A stretch of DNA of 35,317 nucleotides. It comes from Planctomycetota bacterium. GTDB taxonomy: Bacteria; Planctomycetota; Phycisphaerae; Phycisphaerales; UBA1924. Positions 32,901-35,317 of the stretch are shown here, in pieces. A model generated the notes under the pieces. That model searched no databases. It was given only the letters and a program-made list of their open reading frames with translations, and was not told the DNA's origin. Both the position numbers and the translations under genes were made by a program. How positions within the stretch are numbered: the stretch's first letter is position 1; each line of letters starts with the position of its first letter. The DNA lies in assembly GCA_033763975.1 (NCBI GenBank), contig JANRJM010000015.1:1-35317 (forward strand), given 5' to 3'.

Positions 32901-33569
32901 ATGCGGCGTGTTCTCAGAGCAGGGCTGGCGTGCGTGCTGGCGGGTGCGTGCGTCGGAGTGGCGGGGTGTTCGAGCGCGAAGATCGCGCTGAAGGAGCAAC
33001 TGGGCTACGCGAAGCGCGAGCAGCTCGTGGACGCCGTGACGGACGCGCGGGACGAGCAGGAGAAGGCGAAGACGCAGTTCGCGAGCGCGCTCGACGAGTT
33101 CCTGGCGATCACCAAGGTGCCGGCGGGCGAGTGGGAGGGGCAGTACCGGGCGCTCTCGCGCCAGCACGAGCGCGCGAAGGACCAGGCCGACGCGGTGCGC
33201 TCGGAGATCCGCGAGGTGGACCGGGTGGCGGCGGCGCTGTTCAAGGAATGGGAGCGGGAACTGGGGGAGTACAACAGCGAGCAGCTGCGGCGCGAGTCGC
33301 AGCGCGACCTGGACGACACACGGCGCCAGTACGACCGGCTGTACGCGGCGATGCAGGCCGCGGAACGCAAGATGGACCCGGTGCTGGGCGCGCTGGGCGA
33401 CCAGGTGCTGTACCTGAAGCACAAGCTGAACGCGGCGGCGATCGCCGGGCTGCAGGGCAACGCGGCGCGGATCGAGACGGACGTGTCGGCGCTGCTGCGC
33501 GAGATGGAAGCGGCGATCGCGGAGAGCAACCGGTTCATCGAGCAGATGCGGGCGGGCGCGGGGGGCTGA
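32901..33569 (+). CDS. DUF2959-family lipoprotein, paralogue 2
   Basis: A 222-residue lipoprotein that follows the DUF2959 pattern closely. ATG 32901 has GGAGG five bases upstream. The signal ends in VAGC with Cys23 lipidated. Then GYAKREQLVDAVTDARDEQEKAKTQF, FKEWERELGEYNSEQLRRES, RQYDRLYAAMQAAERKMDPVLGALGDQVLYLKHKLNAAAIAGL and ESNRFIEQMR cover the family end to end. It is predicted to be helical with several coiled-coil stretches and lies in the periplasm. The family has no known function. It is separated from its diverged paralogue (31610-32314) by the opposite-strand SRPBCC gene, so the pair probably arose by duplication. The longer open frame upstream is not coding. Confidence 0.92.
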   Translation: MRRVLRAGLACVLAGACVGVAGCSSAKIALKEQLGYAKREQLVDAVTDARDEQEKAKTQFASALDEFLAITKVPAGEWEGQYRALSRQHERAKDQADAVRSEIREVDRVAAALFKEWERELGEYNSEQLRRESQRDLDDTRRQYDRLYAAMQAAERKMDPVLGALGDQVLYLKHKLNAAAIAGLQGNAARIETDVSALLREMEAAIAESNRFIEQMRAGAGG

Positions 33570-33600
33570 CGCTGCGGGCGCGGGGCGGGGCGAGTCGTGC

Positions 33601-34953
33601 TCACCGCTCGCCGGGCTTGAGGAGGCGTTCGAGGTAGTGGATGTCGACCCCGCCGCGGCGGAAGTCGGTGTTCTCGATCAGTCGCTGGTGGAGCGGGATG
33701 ACGGTCTTGATGGGCCCGACCTTGAACTCGCGCAGGGCGCGGGCGGCGCGGTCCAGGGCTTCCTGGCGCGTGTCGGCGTGGACGATGAGCTTGGCGATCA
33801 TCGAGTCGTAGTTGGGCGGGACGACATAGCCGGGGACGACGTGCGAATCGAGGCGCACGCCCGGCCCGCCGGGGGGCTGCCAGAGGTCGATGCGCCCGGC
33901 GCTGGGGCGGAAGTTCTTGTCGGGGTCTTCGGCGTTGATGCGGCACTCGATCGCGTGCCCGCGGATGGTGATGTCGCGCTGCGCGAAGGGGATCTTCTCG
34001 CCGGCGGCGATCCGGATCGACATCTTCACGATGTCGATGCCGGTGATGAGTTCCGTGACCGGGTGCTCGACCTGCACGCGGGTGTTGACCTCGAGCATGT
34101 AGAAGTCGCCCTTGCCGTCGAGCAGGAACTCGCACGTGGCGGCGCCGGCGTACTTGGCGTTCCTGATCATCTTGGCGGCGGCCTCGCACACCTTCTCGAG
34201 GCGCGCGCGGTCGACATGGGGCGCGGGGGCTTCCTCGATGACCTTCTGGTGCCGGCGCTGCATCGAGCAGTCGCGCTCCCAGAGGTACACGGCGTTGCCG
34301 TGCTTGTCGCCGAGCATCTGGATCTCGACGTGGCGCGCGAGCTCCAGGTACTTCTCGATGAACACGGCGCCGTTGCCGAAGGCGGCCTGGGCCTCCTGGC
34401 TCGCGACGCGGAGCATCGAGCGCAGCGTCGCCTCGTTGTGGCAGACCTTCATGCCGCGACCGCCGCCCCCGGCCGAGGCCTTGATGATGACGGGGTACCC
34501 GATCGACGCCGCGACCTTGACGGCCTCGTCCTCGTCCTCGATCGCGTCCTCGGACCCCGGGAAGACCGGCACGCCCGCGGCCCGGGCGGTCTTCTTGCAG
34601 TCCACCTTGTCGCCGAGCATCTGCATCGCCTCGGGCGAGGGGCCGATGAACTCGATCTTGCAGTCGCGGCAGGCGGCGGAGAAGTCCGGGCGCTCGGACA
34701 GGAACCCATAGCCGGGGTGGATGGCGTCGACGTCGGCGATCTCGGCGGCGGCGATGATCCGCGCGATGTTGAGGTACGACTCCTTCGCCGGGCCCGGGCC
34801 GATGCAGATGGCGCGGTCGGCGAGCTTCAGGTACGGGGCGTCCTTGTCGGCGGTGCTGTACACGCACACCGTCTCGATGCCCATCTCCTGGCAGGCGCGC
34901 ATGATGCGGAGAGCGATCTCGCCGCGGTTCGCTATCAAGACTCTCTTGAACAT
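33601..34953 (-). CDS. accC: Acetyl-CoA carboxylase, biotin carboxylase subunit
   Basis: A 450-residue biotin carboxylase that carboxylates biotin on AccB with bicarbonate and ATP, the first half of malonyl-CoA formation. The N-terminus FKRVLIANRGEIALRIMRACQEMG is canonical. ATP-grasp glycine loop ASAGGGGRGMK (about residues 161-171), the ATP/metal-binding ERDCSMQRRHQKVIEEAP, and EVNTRVQVEHPVTE near 285 are present, with CRINAEDPDKNFRPSAG and the C-terminal YDSMIAKLIV in order. It begins 95 bases after accB in the same direction, the usual accB-accC operon; no clear ribosome binding site is seen before the ATG. Full length, with no unusual residues. Confidence 0.97.
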   Translation of the reverse strand: MFKRVLIANRGEIALRIMRACQEMGIETVCVYSTADKDAPYLKLADRAICIGPGPAKESYLNIARIIAAAEIADVDAIHPGYGFLSERPDFSAACRDCKIEFIGPSPEAMQMLGDKVDCKKTARAAGVPVFPGSEDAIEDEDEAVKVAASIGYPVIIKASAGGGGRGMKVCHNEATLRSMLRVASQEAQAAFGNGAVFIEKYLELARHVEIQMLGDKHGNAVYLWERDCSMQRRHQKVIEEAPAPHVDRARLEKVCEAAAKMIRNAKYAGAATCEFLLDGKGDFYMLEVNTRVQVEHPVTELITGIDIVKMSIRIAAGEKIPFAQRDITIRGHAIECRINAEDPDKNFRPSAGRIDLWQPPGGPGVRLDSHVVPGYVVPPNYDSMIAKLIVHADTRQEALDRAARALREFKVGPIKTVIPLHQRLIENTDFRRGGVDIHYLERLLKPGER

Positions 34954-35048
34954 TCGGTACTCGCTGAGGAATCACACTGTGGGCACGACCGCCGTCGGGC
35001 GAGCGATGGGGCTCTATCTCACGGGAAGCTTCGCGGCGGACTCGCGTC

Positions 35049-35317
35049 CTAGGCGGGTCGGATCGCGAAGATGCGCTGCCCGAACTCGACGGCCTGGCCG
35101 TTCTTGACCAGAATCTGCTCGATCACGCCACCCTTCTCGGCCTTGATCTCGTTGAAGACCTTCATGGCCTCGATGAGGCAGACGACGGTGTCGGGCGTCA
35201 CGCTCTGGCCGACCTTGACGAACGGGGCGGCGTCGGGGTTGGGGGCCAGGTAGCAGGTGCCGACCATGGGGCTCTCGATCGCGGGTCCGCTGGCCGCGGG
35301 CGGGGCGGCGGGGGCTG
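35049..35317 (-). CDS. accB: Biotin carboxyl carrier protein of acetyl-CoA carboxylase, N-terminally truncated by window end
   Basis: The right edge cuts the gene: 88 codons of the C-terminus are visible, beginning in an Ala/Pro-rich linker ([16 protein letters not shown]). The biotinyl domain is complete: [43 protein letters not shown] with the biotinylated Lys in EAMK, and [14 protein letters not shown] at the end. The ATG at 35267 within ESPM is internal and not the start, because the preceding frame is open and reads as the typical linker. It carries the carboxyl group from AccC to the carboxyltransferase AccAD. Upstream gene of the accB-accC pair. Confidence 0.95.
   Translation of the reverse strand, partial: APAAPPAASGPAIESPMVGTCYLAPNPDAAPFVKVGQSVTPDTVVCLIEAMKVFNEIKAEKGGVIEQILVKNGQAVEFGQRIFAIRPA

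Noticed and set aside
1-35317. Mobile elements, CRISPR arrays, tRNA or rRNA genes, or a defence system
   Set aside because: No transposase, integrase, recombinase, repeat-spacer array or defence-type protein was seen, and base composition is uniform apart from small intergenic spots.

Overview
The window is very GC-rich and densely coded. It reads as a stretch of planctomycete chromosome, most likely from the class Phycisphaerae. The supports are the mix of genes (an FtsK of planctomycete style, many short secreted or lipid-anchored proteins, a C-terminal Pro-Gly-Pro sorting tail with an Arg cluster, small membrane proteins ending in a CxxC...CPECG zinc ribbon, DUF2959 proteins). This is inferred from family knowledge and codon style, not from a database search. 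About 30 protein genes fill the window, no gap without a gene exceeds 300 bases, and I saw no tRNA, rRNA, IS element, integrase or CRISPR array.

Layout. 1-2000: the end of a polyproline-containing protein, a small unknown protein, and an SDR-fold oxidoreductase with an altered active site. 2100-4082: an ALDH8A1-like aldehyde dehydrogenase and a RidA/AmnD-like deaminase, which with the SDR suggest the lower kynurenine (2-aminomuconate) route of tryptophan breakdown. 4093-8809 (minus strand): a small membrane protein, PgpA, a lipoprotein, a ComM/YifB AAA+ protein and a CNNM/CorC-type membrane protein. 8946-16119 (plus strand): FtsK, a secreted protein, GlmS and a zinc-ribbon membrane protein. 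16146-18571 (minus strand): a GNAT acetyltransferase and a TolC-like lipoprotein. 18742-22064 (plus strand): a GH35-like protein with altered catalytic residues and a small alarmone (ppGpp) hydrolase. 22061-24561 (minus strand): secG-yicC-PDZ protein, apparently one operon. 24757-29208 (plus strand): a sortable secreted protein, a membrane-anchored MsrB-MsrA fusion, a Spy-like secreted protein, and a cobalamin-binding sensor carrying the W-x9-EH signature of B12 photoreceptors. 29270-30588 (minus strand): a multi-zinc-ribbon protein and a lipoprotein. 30729-33569: a class IV aminotransferase and two DUF2959 paralogues around an opposing SRPBCC gene. 33601-35317 (minus strand): accC and the truncated accB, starting fatty acid synthesis.

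Most of the content is housekeeping: lipid synthesis (accB/accC, pgpA), envelope and cell wall (glmS, secG, TolC-like, lipoproteins), chromosome handling (ftsK, comM), RNA turnover (yicC), stress and repair (msrBA, alarmone hydrolase). The most unusual items are the stand-alone B12 photosensor-like protein (28129-29208), the paired palindromes around the msrBA upstream region, the GH35-like protein with a Glu-to-Asp change at the nucleophile position, the SDR with S-x3-R in place of Y-x3-K, a G-quadruplex-type tract before the aminotransferase gene, and a start codon placed inside a heptamer repeat.
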